The notes beneath the pieces were generated by a model that searched no databases, had not been told where the DNA came from, and saw only the letters and a program-made list of their open reading frames with translations. The position numbers were made by a program, and so were the translations under genes. Positions 20,399 to 30,639 of a DNA stretch of 64,000 nucleotides are shown piece after piece; position 1 is the stretch's first letter; the number at the start of each line of letters is the position of its first letter. The DNA comes from Trachythela sp. YZ-2020 (Eukaryota > Cnidaria > Anthozoa > Malacalcyonacea > Clavulariidae), in NCBI GenBank assembly GCA_016169945.1, contig JADLSH010000219.1, forward strand, positions 32,501 to 96,500, in the 5' to 3' direction.

Positions 20399-21219
20399 TA
20401 GGGTGCGTCAATCCCGACAAATGTAGTAAATGTTTTGGTTTTCGCATTTTTTCCCATGCTTTTGACCATGCTGATTACAGCCATGCCAATCATTTTTATG
20501 TGGGATGATCGGAGACCCGGACTAATTTTATTTGAAAATTGTAGTTTGTTTGCCATTGACTTATAATGGCGGCCGGGGGCGCAAAACGCACCTCTTTCCT
20601 TGAGGCTCGATAGCTCGACACTAAATCAACTGACACTCTACAATATTATGTCAGGGCAGAGAGCATCCACTGGGCCGCAACGTAAGCACCACAAACCAAT
20701 TCTTACCATGGGCGCGGGAAGCGGGGGGGGGCGTCGCCACCCCCCAGATTTGATAAATTTAACATTATCCTATGGAGAGGACACGCGTGGGACAGAATAT
20801 ACCCCCCCCCCCACCCAAGGCCCGCCCCCAAAACACATTTCCGGCGCTCGTGATTTTTACTCATGTGGATGTGTCATGAAATGAGTTGAAACAATGGTTT
20901 ATATTTAGTTTGTTTTTACACTTTTCGCTATTTTTGTGCCTGTACTTTGTTCGTATCGCTTCGGTCAAACATGAAAGGACAAGTGATCAATGCCGAAATA
21001 TTAAGTATTTTTCGCTGCTCTGTCTTAGACCTACATTACTTTTAACAGTTAGAGATGCAAAAACATTTAAAACATCGCAATTTGTATTGCTTCCAAGCGA
21101 ACTGTATTTCTGATGTCAGATTTCAATCATTCGCTCACAAGGACCAGTTAGCACCTGCCTATCAATCTTGCTTGTTCCTTCTGCCGTTGTCTTCTTACTT
21201 CGTGTTCAGGGTAGCCTTT

Positions 21220-21510
21220 AGGCCCGTAGCCAGCATAACGTTCAAGGGGGTGCTAAAAATCGGGTTGAAGTCGACGTGTACCCCCCCTCAAAGGTTTCCG
21301 ACCTAATTACGAAATGCCGGAATTCCGGGAGGTCGGAGTACACCCCCCCCCCTCGAAGGTTTCCGACTTCCATTACGAAATGCCGTAATCCTTGAATCCT
21401 TGGGAGGGACTGGTCGAGGGCGGGGTGCTAAAATTTGCCCAGGGGGTGCTAAGCGGGTTGTTGGGGGTGCTATAGCACCCCCAGCACCCCACCTGGCTAC
21501 GGACCTGGAC
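21220..21510. mobile_element. MITE (CCGTAGCCAG ends) in the left palindrome arm
   Basis: The ends AGGCCCGTAGCCAGC and CCTGGCTACGGACCT are inverse. TAGCCTTT (21,212-21,219) and TAGCCTTA (21,511-21,518) flank it as an 8-bp duplication with one mismatch. The right palindrome arm lacks it, so it inserted after the palindrome formed. The size and 8-bp duplication suggest a hAT-like MITE. It contains GGGGGTGCTA repeats. Confidence 0.75.
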
Positions 21511-21519
21511 TAGCCTTAC

Positions 21520-21996
21520 GAGCGGTACTGTACTTTTTACGGCTGCTCTCAACCCCTTGAAGGAGCCACTCTCGTTTCTTCTCGCTCTTTGTCAGGATCT
21601 TGGAGTAGTCAGTGATAAGCTTAACCCCCCGCTCAGCCACGTCGTTGGTAGTCTTGACTGTCAAGACAAAATCCCTCGCCTTGATGAAGTCCGCACAGCC
21701 AGTCCACTCAGCCGGCGGGAGTTGCAGCCAGCTGCAGCTGAGGCCCAGTACGTTGAAGAGCATGTAGCTCCGCTCGCCCACCAGATCCGACAGCTGGGTC
21801 TCCGGCTTCAGCTCGGGGAAGGTAGGCGGCTGGGCCGGCGGCGGGCAGCTGCGCAGCTTTTCAGCCAGCTTCTCCTTCTCCTCGGCCGCCAGGCGCTCGG
21901 AGAATAGCGCGAACGGCACCACCGACTGCTCCAGGTACCAGCCGTGCCGCCGCAGCTTCTCCAGCGCCGTCTCCGCCAGCAGGGCAATGTAGCACT
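21520..21996 (-). pseudogene. C-terminal region of uncharacterised arthropod protein family
   Basis: The minus-strand frame (open 22,033-21,497) contains a helical, charged segment (ALFSERLAAEEKEKLAEKL), SDLVGERSYMLFNVLGL, WLQLPPAEW and TTNDVAERGVKLITDYSKIL. I recall the order 'DLVG - WLQLPPAEW - K..NDVAERGV.LI.D' from an uncharacterised family annotated in many arthropod and cnidarian genomes, often next to mobile elements; no function is known to me. The first ~12 codons come from the inverted arm, so the true frame starts inside the spacer. No start or splice site is evident. The N-terminal and middle regions of what looks like the same family are at 47.99-48.87 and 55.17-56.05 kb. Confidence 0.6.
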
Positions 21997-22240
21997 CTTC
22001 AACGTACTGGGCCTCAGCTGCAGCTGGCTGCAACTCCCGCCGGCTCAGTGTCCTGGCTGTGCGGACTTCATAAATGCGAGGGATTTTGTCTTGCCAGTCA
22101 AGACTACCAACGACGTGGCTGAGTGGTTGGTTAAGCTTATCACGGACTACTCCAAGTTCCTGACAAAGAGCGAGAAGAAACGAGAGTGGGGGTTGAGAGC
22201 AGCCGCAAAAAGTACAGTACCGCTCGTAAGGCTACCCTGA
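21997..22240 (+). pseudogene. Inverted second copy of the same C-terminal fragment
   Basis: The plus strand reads LFNVLGLSCSWLQLPPAQ, RDFVLPVKTTNDVAEWLVKL and ITDYSKFLTKSEKKREW, matching the minus-strand fragment with a few replacements (for example R to W after NDVAE). It lies in the right palindrome arm and lacks the upstream half present in the spacer. It ends in frame-disrupted sequence, so it is a decayed duplicate. Confidence 0.75.
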
Positions 22241-23460
22241 ACAAGAAGTAAGAAGACAGCGGCAGAAGGAACAAGCAAGATTGATAGGCAGGTGCTAACT
22301 GGTCCATGTGAGCGAATGATGGAAATCTGACATCAGAAATACAGTTGGTGTAGAAGCAATACAAATTGCGACGTTTTAAATGTTTTTACATCTCTAACTA
22401 AAGTAATGTAGGTCTAAGACAGAGCAGCGAAAAATACTAATATTTCGGCATTGATCACTAATTGTCCTTTCATGTTTGACCGAAGCGATACGAGCAAAGT
22501 TCAGGCACAAAAATTGCAAAAAGTGTATAAAAACTAAATATAACCCATTGTTTCAACTCATTTAATGACACATCCACATGCGTAAGAATCAGGACCGCGG
22601 CAAGTGTGTTTTGATTGGGAGAGCGGGGAGGGCATATTTATATTTTGTCCACTACGCGATGACCTCTATAGAGTTGTTTACCCATGACGTCACGGGCTAT
22701 GGGACGGATCCAACAGCTGACTGCGCTAATGTTAAAGGCCATAGACAAAATCTTCCGGCTGAGTTTGTCGGAAAACGGTTTATCATTAACTCATTATTTT
22801 TTTTTTATACCATGGTGTCACTTTTTGCGATGTTTTCGTGGCAACATTTTTAATATTTTTAAAATATTTTTGATGCCAAATATGTTGATATTGCAATTTT
22901 TGTGACGGCTTATTTAAAAATTGCTTGGTTAAAAAAATTAAAATAAAATTGTAAGTGTGTGGCAATTCTTAGAGGTATCCGTTGGCGTTGTCAGTTTTCC
23001 ACAATCTTACCCTGAAGGTTTTCAACAGATCCCTATGGTGTTTAATTGCGCACTTTCAGTTGATCCGCTCAATAGGTTGCACAACTCTATAGGGATAATG
23101 TTCAATTTCTCAAATCTTGGGGGAGGGGTGACGCCCCCCCCCCGCTTCCCGCGCTCATGGTAAGAATTGGTTTGTGGTGCTTACGTTGCGGCCCAGTGGA
23201 TGCTCTCTGCCCTGACATCATATTGTAGAGTGTCAGTTGATTTAGTGTCGAGCTATCGAGCCTCAAGGAAAGAGGTGCGTTTTGCGCCGCCATTATAAGT
23301 CAATGGCAAACAAACTACAATTTTCAAATAAAATTAGTCCGGGTCTCCGATCATCCCACATAAAAATGATTGGCATGGCTGTAATCAGCATGGTCAAAAG
23401 CATGGGAAAAAATGCGAAAACCAAAACATTTCCTACATTTGTCGGGATTGACGCACCCTA

Positions 23461-23687
23461 AGGTGCCACCCCAACGGTAAATTTCTGCCACCACAATGCA
23501 AATGTTGACAACCCAATGTTTTTTTATTTAAAACATCACCAATAAACCACATAGATGACTATGTCTGACATAGTCATAGGCAGTGTATTGAGAGCTCCAT
23601 GAACATGGCTTTTCAGCGAATCATCTATTCTAAACATGCATATTCAGTCTACATTGAACATTGCATACAACACATTGCAGCCACAGA
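23461..23687. other. Short unassigned stretch
   Basis: AT-rich, with a palindromic ATGACTATGTCTGACATAGTC near 23,552. No gene is recognised. Confidence 0.45.
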
Positions 23688-23960
23688 TCACAACCCTTCA
23701 TCTCCGTTACAACGGAGCCACTTCCGCACTCCAGTTCGGAACACTGTGGCGGATGGCGACTCCCTCAAGCCACGAGGTATTCGGTTCCAAGTGTTAAGGG
23801 CGCGGACCCCGAAAGCACGCCGTGCTCCCTCAGTTCGCACCCTCGGGAGTTGTAGCAAATCATGGTTGGAGTTGCGGGTCAATCGGGACGCTACTGTGGA
23901 CCGGGCCAAGAGCATTCTGCCTAGATTTACTGGAGTTTGCGTTTGTCTAAGTCGGTACAA
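23688..23960 (-). pseudogene. Non-LTR retrotransposon ORF2 C-terminal tail
   Basis: The peptide LPRVRTEGARRAFGVRALNTWNRIPRGLRESPSATVFRTGVRKWL (split here as LPRVRTEGARRAFGVRA, TWNRIPRGLR and ATVFRTGVRKWL) has the pattern that ends many Jockey/CR1-type ORF2 proteins: R(T)..G..SF...A...WN.LP..LR...S...F. Everything upstream (palm, thumb) is missing, so this is a short 5'-truncated copy. Confidence 0.72.
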
Positions 23961-23966
23961 GATTGC

Positions 23967-25232
23967 TACTAGTCTCGTTCAGCCAGCAGCAGTCTATCAA
24001 CTCTGAGCAGGGGCGGATCCAGGAAATCTCCCAGGGGGGCTATTGCCATCGGGGTGCCAACCTACCCCAAAATCGGAAAACTCACCGGATTTGGGGCACT
24101 TTATTTTGAAAGGGGCCCCTTTTCAACTTTTTCTTATTCTCCCGAGTTCCTCTCAATATTGGCTGCGGCCTGTGGGGCACCTCATATTGACCCCATTCGG
24201 GACCCCCATTTTGCGGGCCTGGACCACGAATGTTAGTCATGTATTGTTGAGACCTCAGGGGGCCCCGAGAAACACAAATGGAAACCATTTGACCATCATT
24301 CGGGGGCCACGATTTTGCGGGCCGGGGTCCCGAATGTTAGTCCTGTATTTCTCAGGCCTCAGGGGCCCGAGGAACACAAATGGAAGCCATTTTACCCTCA
24401 TTCTGGGCCACACTTTTGCGGGCGGGCCCACCCGAATGTTAGTCCTGTATTGTTCAGGCCTCAGGGGCCCCGAGCAACGCTAATGGAAGCCATTTGACCC
24501 TCATTCGGGGGCCCCGGTTTTGCTGGCCGGGGCCCCCGAATGTTAGTCCTGCATTGCTCAGGCCTCAGGGGGCCGAGTAACTTAAACAGAGGCTGCTTGC
24601 TCCTCATTCGGGGCCCCGAATACTGTCTTCCGCCTTCGCGGGGGCCCCGGCGGGCCTCAGAGGGGGCCCCGAGGTAAACTGAGGCTGCTTGATCCTCATT
24701 CGGGGCCCCGAATACTGTCTTCCGCCTTCGCGGGAGTAGGTCTCGTTCAGCCAGCAGTCCATCAACTCTCAGCAGGGCGGATCCAGGAAATCTCACAGGG
24801 GGGGGGGGCTATTGCCATCGGGGGGGGGGGGGGGGGGCAACCTACCCCCAACATCGGAAAACTCTCCGGATTTGGCCCACTTTATTTTGAGAGGGTCCCT
24901 TTTCAACTTTTTTTCTTCTCCCGAGTTTCTCTCAATATTGGCTGCGGCCTGTGGGGGCCCCTCATATTGAACCCATTTGGGGGCCACGATTTTGCGGGCC
25001 TGGACCCCGAATGTTAGTCTTGTATTGTTGAGACCTGAGGGGCCCCGAGGAACACAAATGGAAGCCATTTGACCCTCATTTGGGGGCCCCGGTTTTGCGG
25101 GCCGGGGCCCCGAATGTTAGTCCTGTATTGCTCAGGCCTCAGGGGCCCCGAGGAACATAAATGGAAGCCATTTGACCCTCATTCGGGGCCCCAGTTTTGC
25201 GGGCGGGGCCCCCAAATGTTAGTCCTGTATTA
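23967..25232. repeat. Tandem ~764-bp module of flank + hAT end + 103-bp repeats
   Basis: CTCGTTCAGCCAGCAG and a hAT-type end (GGGCGGATCCAGGAAATCTC) stand at 23,971/24,011 and again at 24,735/24,777. Each is followed by the same lead-in (CCAAAATCGGAAAACTC type) and by ~103-bp units marked GAATGTTAGTC at 24,227, 24,333, 24,435 and 24,538, then 25,010, 25,114 and 25,215. Shared flanking DNA shows that a whole segment was duplicated in tandem, rather than two independent insertions. A G run of about 18 lies near 24,820. Confidence 0.8.
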
Positions 25233-25236
25233 TTAA

Positions 25237-26224
25237 CCCTATTCCGGGCGGGCTCGCCGGGGTACGGTAACCGGCGAGGGCTGATTCGGCCCTGATATCT
25301 CGGAAAGTTACCGTACGATTTTGATGGGAGATGGCTCAAATAAATTGCCTATGTCTAAACTACATTGCTGAAGCGTCAAAAGTGCAAAAATTTCCCAATG
25401 GCACAGTCAGGAGACCAAAAAGGGGGAAATGTCGGGAAATCATTTAGCGCGTCAGCGCCAAATTTGAAGACATTATAAAACAAAAGGGACTGATAACCAC
25501 GTTTTCGGGGGCGCCGGTTCCGAATTTGGGGTCAAAAATTTGGAATTTAAAAATCCAAAAAAATCTCAAAAATTGTTAACAAAAATAATTCGATTTTTTC
25601 GTGTTTTCAGAAGGAAGAGGGTCCCAAAAGACCTATGTGTCGATTTCAAGTCAAAGTTCGTAAAAATGACTGAGTGAGATCCTGATGAACGTTGAACCTT
25701 TACCACAGCGCACGGGGAAAACACCCATTTTGGCGTTCCTGGCGCCGCCCCTGCTACCAAGTGTTTTTCTTCGTGGATGATGTTTAGTCATACTGCATCA
25801 TTGAGTATGCCATTCTGAAGTACAGAACGCATTATGACATGAGATATGGCAGGGACTCTCATGCCCCCCAAAATTGGTCCCTGGAGCCGCCCCTGGGAAA
25901 ACCAAAATTTTGGCGAAAAGGCAGAGTGTGCGTAATGAATATCTAACAATGGTCTTAAAATTTGAAGTAATGATCTCAAGCGGTTAGACGACGGCAGGCG
26001 ACAGCAGGGGACTTCAGGAGACACGGAAAATACGAAACATGCCTCCCAAAATCCGTCCCTGGAGCCGCCCCTGGTTATTTTTTTTAAAGCACACAATGTG
26101 CGCAATGAATACCTAGGAAAAGTCAGAAAGTTTCAAGATCCTATCTCCAGCCGTTTAGGGACAGCACCAGAAAAACCTCAGGGGGGGGGGGGCCGATTCG
26201 CCCCCCCCCCCGCCAGGAATAGGG
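25237..26224. mobile_element. piggyBac-like TTAA element, copy 3
   Basis: TTAA (25,233-25,236 and 26,225-26,228) flanks CCCTATTCCGGGCGG and its approximate inverse ending CGCCAGGAATAGGG. Internal modules match copies 1 and B (for example the GGACTGATAACCACGTTTTCG block matches 12.5 kb in reverse). No transposase. Confidence 0.82.
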
Positions 26225-26711
26225 TTAACCCGCGACCCGCCGGAACTATGCGTAACCCTCCGTTGACCGGGGGGGGGGCTCATTTCGTCCCCACCTGTAT
26301 ATCAGGAACTAATAGGCCGATTTCGTTCATTCAAAAATAAATTATAGCTTAGGAAGATTCATCTAAGGAAAAAATCGAAATTGACCTCAAGGTCATGGAT
26401 GACGTCCCAGGGCAGGTCAAAATAAGAGATATTCAATTTGTAGACGGTGTCCATATCCAGGATGGTTTTGGGAATTTTAGCAGCCTAAAAATGAGTTTTT
26501 CTCACTCGCGGAACCTAGAACGTCTAGATGAACTTCCGCAAAGTTCATATATATAACAATTTGACATGATTCATGTCGAGGTCAAGGTCATCCTGGGTCA
26601 AACCACGGGATGCTTTCCATTACGTTGTGATACATGTTTATAGGTTTATTTTTGGTCAGGAAATCAAGAGAGAAAATAAAAACACTTCCATGCTAACCTG
26701 AACCAGGGTCA

Positions 26712-26726
26712 TCAAGGTCAAGGTCA
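26712..26726 (+). promoter_or_regulatory. TCAAGGTCAAGGTCA, tandem extended half-sites
   Basis: Two overlapping TCAAGGTCA words. TCAAGGTCA is the known site for monomeric nuclear receptors of the SF-1/FTZ-F1 and ERR types. Activity here is inference. Confidence 0.45.
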
Positions 26727-27363
26727 TCGTAGGTCATAGGTCAACGTGGTGATTTTCTTTTCAATTAGTCGTGTGGTACATGTCTATAGGCTAATTTCTT
26801 ACCAGGATTACAAAAATGGGCATAAAAATGCACTCTGGTTGACCTGAACCAACCTGAGGTCAGGGTCATCCTAGGTCAAAGTTCAAATCGGGTATCTTGA
26901 TTACCTCACCCAAATGGAATCGCCTTGGAATTATATCAGTGATAATCCGCATGTTTTTCTACATCCAAAGAGGGGTCGCATGCCACACTTTGTTCAGTAT
27001 GGACGAAAAGGTCACACGAGGTCAACCTAGGTCAGGTCACGTAGGGGCATGCGAGCCAAAAAGGCTTAGAGTGGTAAGCTGAAAGGGAAATCAGGCATCA
27101 ATGTAAGAAAACAATTGAAAAATAGCAGAAAATACACACTTTCAATAGGTCATGTCAAGGTCAAATGATTCATGAATGACCTCGCATGACATTCCAGCAC
27201 ACTAGACAACACCTTCTATTCATGATAAAAGTATTCCAACACTTTTAGATGGATTGGTGTCGGGCAGTTTGACAAGATCAGCGACGGTGGAGCGAGCGAG
27301 TGAAAAAGCCCAGTTTCCGAGAAAAATTCCTCCAGAAATGACGTCATAACTCTTGACCTATGG

Positions 27364-27378
27364 TGACCTTGACCTTGA
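27364..27378 (-). promoter_or_regulatory. TCAAGGTCAAGGTCA on the minus strand
   Basis: Exact reverse complement of the 26,712 site, at the other end of the same candidate element. Confidence 0.45.
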
Positions 27379-27529
27379 AATTTTTAACCCGATGTGGGAA
27401 AAGGACCAATGGGAAGGTACTGTGAGTCACAAGTCTCTAGCTCTACCCGTTGTGAAGATACAGACAAAACTCTGAAGTGGGGGCGATTTTCGCCCCACCC
27501 CCGGTCAATCGCGGGTTGTCCACGCTTGC

Positions 27530-28130
27530 CGAAATTACAAGCGGGACCTTCTGTTCTTTATGTTAGATTTTTATATAAAAAATGGAACTTCGCACGCCCC
27601 CTGACGGAAAAGTAGGAGAGCTACAGGTTCGCGACAAAAAAGAAACGGTGCAGCTCCGCAAGCTCTACAAATTATGTCTGAAGCTTATTTTGATAGGATC
27701 ACTCAGTTTTCCGCAAACTTCGAAAAACTGACCGATTTTGTCGTCGTTGTGCACACTTGCCGGCCCACAATATTGCAAGCGGCACCTTCTGACTGTTCGC
27801 GCCGTGTCTACGCGTCTGTTGTCCGCGTTTGCCGTATTACAAACGCGGACCTTATGTCTATTCGCGCCCTACACCAAAACCGGTGTTTGAGGGCACGTGG
27901 AAGGAAAAGTCGAAAGATACGAGTCCGAGCCAATGGGAGAAAATGTGTAAATCGTGGAGTTCTACACATTTTGTCTTTACATTTTTTTCGATCCGACATA
28001 TGGTTTGCCAGATAAATGGCAAAAACCGGCCGATTTTTGCTCTGAACATTTTTTCGATATTGAGTCATTTCCGGGGTAGTCTTCGGCGCTGGAGGGTACT
28101 GAGAGTACTGAGAAGGGGGGGGGGAGGGTG
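27530..28130. repeat. Hairpin-headed repeat family, first units
   Basis: A perfect stem-loop, GTCCGCGTTTG and CAAACGCGGAC around CCGTATTA, is at 27,821-27,850. A body of about 200 bp follows (TATTCGCGCCCTACACC, GAAAATGTGTAAATCGTGGA, CCGACATATGGTTTGCC). A related, weaker CGCTTGCC/CAAGCG head lies near 27,527 and a CTTGCCGGCCCACAATATTG head near 27,756. Confidence 0.8.
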
Positions 28131-28157
28131 CTGATGGGGAGGGGGGGGGGGTGGAAC

Positions 28158-28395
28158 ATGTCGTTTCCGTACCAGATGGGTGCACAAAAAGTTCAAGGTT
28201 GCCGTTTCCATACCAGAGGGGTGCACACAAATTTCACGGTTGCCGTTTCCGTACCAGAGTGGTGCACAAAAAGTTCAAGTATGTCGTTTCCGTACCAGAG
28301 CGGTGCACAAGTTCAGTGTTGCCGTTTCCGTACCAGAGTGGTACACAAAAGGTCCAAGGATGCCGTTTCTGTACCAGTGGGGTGTAAAAATTCCA
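28158..28395. repeat. 42-bp tandem repeat (GTTTCCGTACCAGA), array 1
   Basis: About six units at 28,163, 28,204, 28,246, 28,288, 28,325 and 28,365. The unit is GTTTCCGTACCAGAG-GGTGCACAAA plus a TTCAAG spacer. Since 42 is a multiple of 3 the array reads as an imperfect 14-residue repeat in every frame, but nothing marks it as a gene. Confidence 0.88.
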
Positions 28396-28412
28396 CGGGT
28401 GGTACATCACAT

Positions 28413-28696
28413 CTTTTTGATTATTTTCGACTCTTTTCGATTCTTTTCGACTCTTTTTTATTTTTTTCGACACTTAGATTATTTTACACTCTTTTCGATT
28501 ATTTTCGACTCTTTTCGATTATTTTGTTTCTTTCGACACTTTCGACTCATTTATACTATTTTCGATTATTTTTGATTATTTTCGACGCTTTTCGACTCTT
28601 TTCGAATATTTTCGACTCTTTTCGATTCTTTTCGTGTTTTTCGACTCATTTCCACTCTTTTTGCTTATTTTCGACTCTATTCGATTATTTTCGACT
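28413..28696. repeat. 10-bp phased T-tract array 1
   Basis: The unit TTTTCGACTC/TTTTCGATTC/TTTTCGATTA repeats at close to 10 bp for about 280 bp. T4 tracts in helical phase predict intrinsic curvature. Long Phe/Ser/Asp frames across it are artefacts of a stop-free decamer. Confidence 0.85.
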
Positions 28697-28914
28697 TCCG
28701 TATCAGAGTGGTGGAAAAAAGCCCAAGGCTCTGGGAGGAGGGTTGGCGGGGGAGGGGCGGGGGAGGGAATTTGGAGGGGCGTTTGGGGGGTGGGGGTGGG
28801 GCGCCCCTGACCATTTTTTCGATATTGAGTCATTTCCGGGGTAGTGTCCGGGGTGGATGAGAGGTGCTGAGAAGGGGGGGGGGGTGCTGATGGGGAGGGA
28901 GGGGGGGGGGGGGC

Positions 28915-29150
28915 ATGCTGTTTCCGTACCAGATGGGTGCACAAAAAGTTGAAGGCTGCCGTTTCCGTACCAGAGGGGTGCACACAAATTTCAAGGTTGC
29001 CGTTTCCGTACCAGAGTGGTGCACAAAAAGTTCAAGTCTGTCGTTTCCGTACCAGAGCGGTGCACAACAAGTTCAATGTTGCCGTTTCCGTACCAGAGTG
29101 GTACACAAAAAGTCCAAGGCTGCCGTTTCTGTACCAGAGGGGTGTAAAAA
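28915..29150. repeat. 42-bp tandem repeat, array 2
   Basis: Second copy of the GTACCAGA array, preceded by the same GGGTGCTGATGGGGAGG lead-in as array 1. It shows that the ~760-bp composite (42-bp array, spacer, T-tract array, G-rich spacer) is itself in tandem. Confidence 0.85.
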
Positions 29151-29172
29151 TTCCACGGGAACTACATCACAT

Positions 29173-29458
29173 CTTTTTGATTATTTTCGACTCTTTTCGA
29201 TTCTTTTCGACTCTTTTTGATTCTTTTCGACACTTTTCGATTATTTTACACTCTTTTAGAATATTTTCGACTCTTTTCGATTATGTTTTTTTTCTCGACA
29301 CTTCGACTCATTGAGACTATTTTCGAGTATTTTTTATTCTTTTCGACTCTTTTCGATTCTTTTCGACTCTTTTCTATTCTTTTCGATTCTTTTCGTGTTT
29401 TTCGACTCATTTCCACTATTTTTTCTTATTTTCGACTCTTTTCGATTCTTTTCGACTT
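29173..29458. repeat. 10-bp phased T-tract array 2
   Basis: Same decamer family as array 1, preceded by ACTACATCACATCTTTTTG and followed by CTTCCGTACCAGAG as at the other three copies. Confidence 0.85.
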
Positions 29459-29740
29459 CCGTACCAGAGTCGTGGACAAACAGCCCAAGGATTCCGTTTC
29501 TGTACTATATGGGTGTACAAAATTACTCGGGAACTACATCACTCGGGAGCTACATCCGGCGAGAACCGGGGGGGGGGGGGGGTGGACGGCCGTACCCGAG
29601 TGGTGGACAAAAAGTCAAAGGCTGCCGTTTCTTTACTGTAGGGGTGTACAAAATTCATCGGGAACTACATCGCACGGGAGCTACATCCGGCCAGCCCCGG
29701 GAGGTGGACGGAACTAAGTCTTTGGATTCCTAGCGGTTTC
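29459..29740. repeat. Spacer with CGGGAACTACATC repeats
   Basis: Words such as ACTCGGGAACTACATC and ACGGGAGCTACATCCGG recur. A matching stretch is at 42,230-42,480. No gene recognised. Confidence 0.6.
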
Positions 29741-29810
29741 CATATTTATGCCAGTGCTTTCTGTGGCAAGCCTCTCACTGGCTGGGGGGGGGCATGCGGC
29801 CGATGTCTAC

Positions 29811-29871
29811 ATGGCAAACGCGGACCCTTCGGCGGGCGCCGGCACAAGCCCGAAGGCCGAAGGCCGAGGTT
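29811..29871. repeat. CATGGCAAACGCGGACCC module
   Basis: This GC-rich ~65-bp module (CTACATGGCAAACGCGGACC, then GCGCCGGCAC and GGCCGAAGGCCGAGG) recurs at 34,158-34,226, 37,366-37,425, 39,397-39,452 and 42,576-42,634. It always heads a longer repeated segment. Confidence 0.8.
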
Positions 29872-30620
29872 GTCCGCGTTTGCCGTATTACAAACGCGGA
29901 CCTTATGTCTATTCGCGCCGTACACCAAAACCGGTGTTTGAGGGCCCGTGGAAGGAAAAGTTGAAGAGATACGAGTTAGAACTAATGGAAGAAAATATGT
30001 AAATCGTGGAGTTCTACACATTTTGTCTTTACATTTTTTCGATCCGACATATGGTTTGCCAGATAAATGGCAAAAACCGGCCGATTTTGCTCTGTTCTTC
30101 GTTGTGCACGCTTGCCGGCCCAAAATATGCAAGCGGCACCTTATGACTGTTCGCGCCGGGTCTCAGTGTCGTCTGTCCGTTGTCCGCGTTTGCCGTATTA
30201 CAAACGCGGACCTTATATCTATTCGCGCCGTACACCAAAACCGGTGTTTGAGGGCCCGTGGAAGAAAAACTTGAAGAGATACGAGTCCGAGTCAATGGAA
30301 GAAAATGTGTAAATCGTGGAGCTGTACAAACTTTGTCTTTACATTTTTTCGATCCGACATATGGTTTGCCAGATAAATGGCAAAAACCGGCGAATTTTGC
30401 GTTGTTGTCCGCGTTTGCCGTATTACAAACGCGGACCTTATGTCTATTCGCGCCGTACACCAAAACCGGTGTTTGAGGCCCCGTGGAAGGAAAACTTGAA
30501 GAGATACGAGTCCGAGTCAATCGAAGAAAATGTGTAAATCGTGGAGCTCTACAAACTTTGTCTTGACACTTTTTCGATCCAACATCTGGTTTGCCAGATA
30601 AATGCCAAAAATCGCCGATT
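29872..30620. repeat. Hairpin-headed units, tandem array of three
   Basis: The same perfect 11-bp stem, 8-base loop hairpin starts units at 29,872, 30,182 and 30,407. Each is followed by the body described at 27.8 kb. Unit lengths are about 310, 225 and 215 bp. Stem and loop are identical in all four copies while the bodies vary. Confidence 0.88.
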
Positions 30621-30639
30621 TTTGCGTTGTTCGTTGTTC

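Larger units (their letters stand above)
20399..23460. mobile_element. 3-kb palindrome carrying coding fragments
   Basis: The left arm 20,399-21,762 starts TAGGGTGCGTCAATCCCGAC. The right arm 21,997-23,460 ends with its complement. The unpaired spacer is about 234 bp. The outer ~340 bp of each arm match closely; inner parts match except for a MITE in the left arm (21,220-21,510) and extra sequence in the right arm (about 22,640-23,085). AGGTG flanks both ends (20,394-20,398 and 23,461-23,465), a possible 5-bp target duplication. It is either a gene-capturing long-TIR element or an inverted duplication. Confidence 0.82.
26229..27519. mobile_element. Possible TTAA-type element rich in AGGTCA half-sites
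   Basis: It starts CCCGCGACCCGCCGG directly after the TTAA at 26,225. An approximate inverse (CCCGGTCAATCGCGGG) ends near 27,516, but the following bases are TTGT, not TTAA, so the right boundary is uncertain. The interior has at least ten AGGTCA/TGACCT words, often as TCAAGGTCA. No coding region recognised. Confidence 0.45.

Noticed and set aside
28158..28395. Regular direct repeats resembling a CRISPR array
   Set aside because: Units are about 42 bp with diverged copies and no unique spacers of constant length, in an intron-bearing eukaryotic context with no cas genes.
28128..29733. Phe/Ser/Asp-rich frames of 130-240 codons
   Set aside because: They follow the TTTTCGAYTM decamer, which has no stop codon in any frame on either strand; period 10 is incompatible with a conserved peptide repeat.
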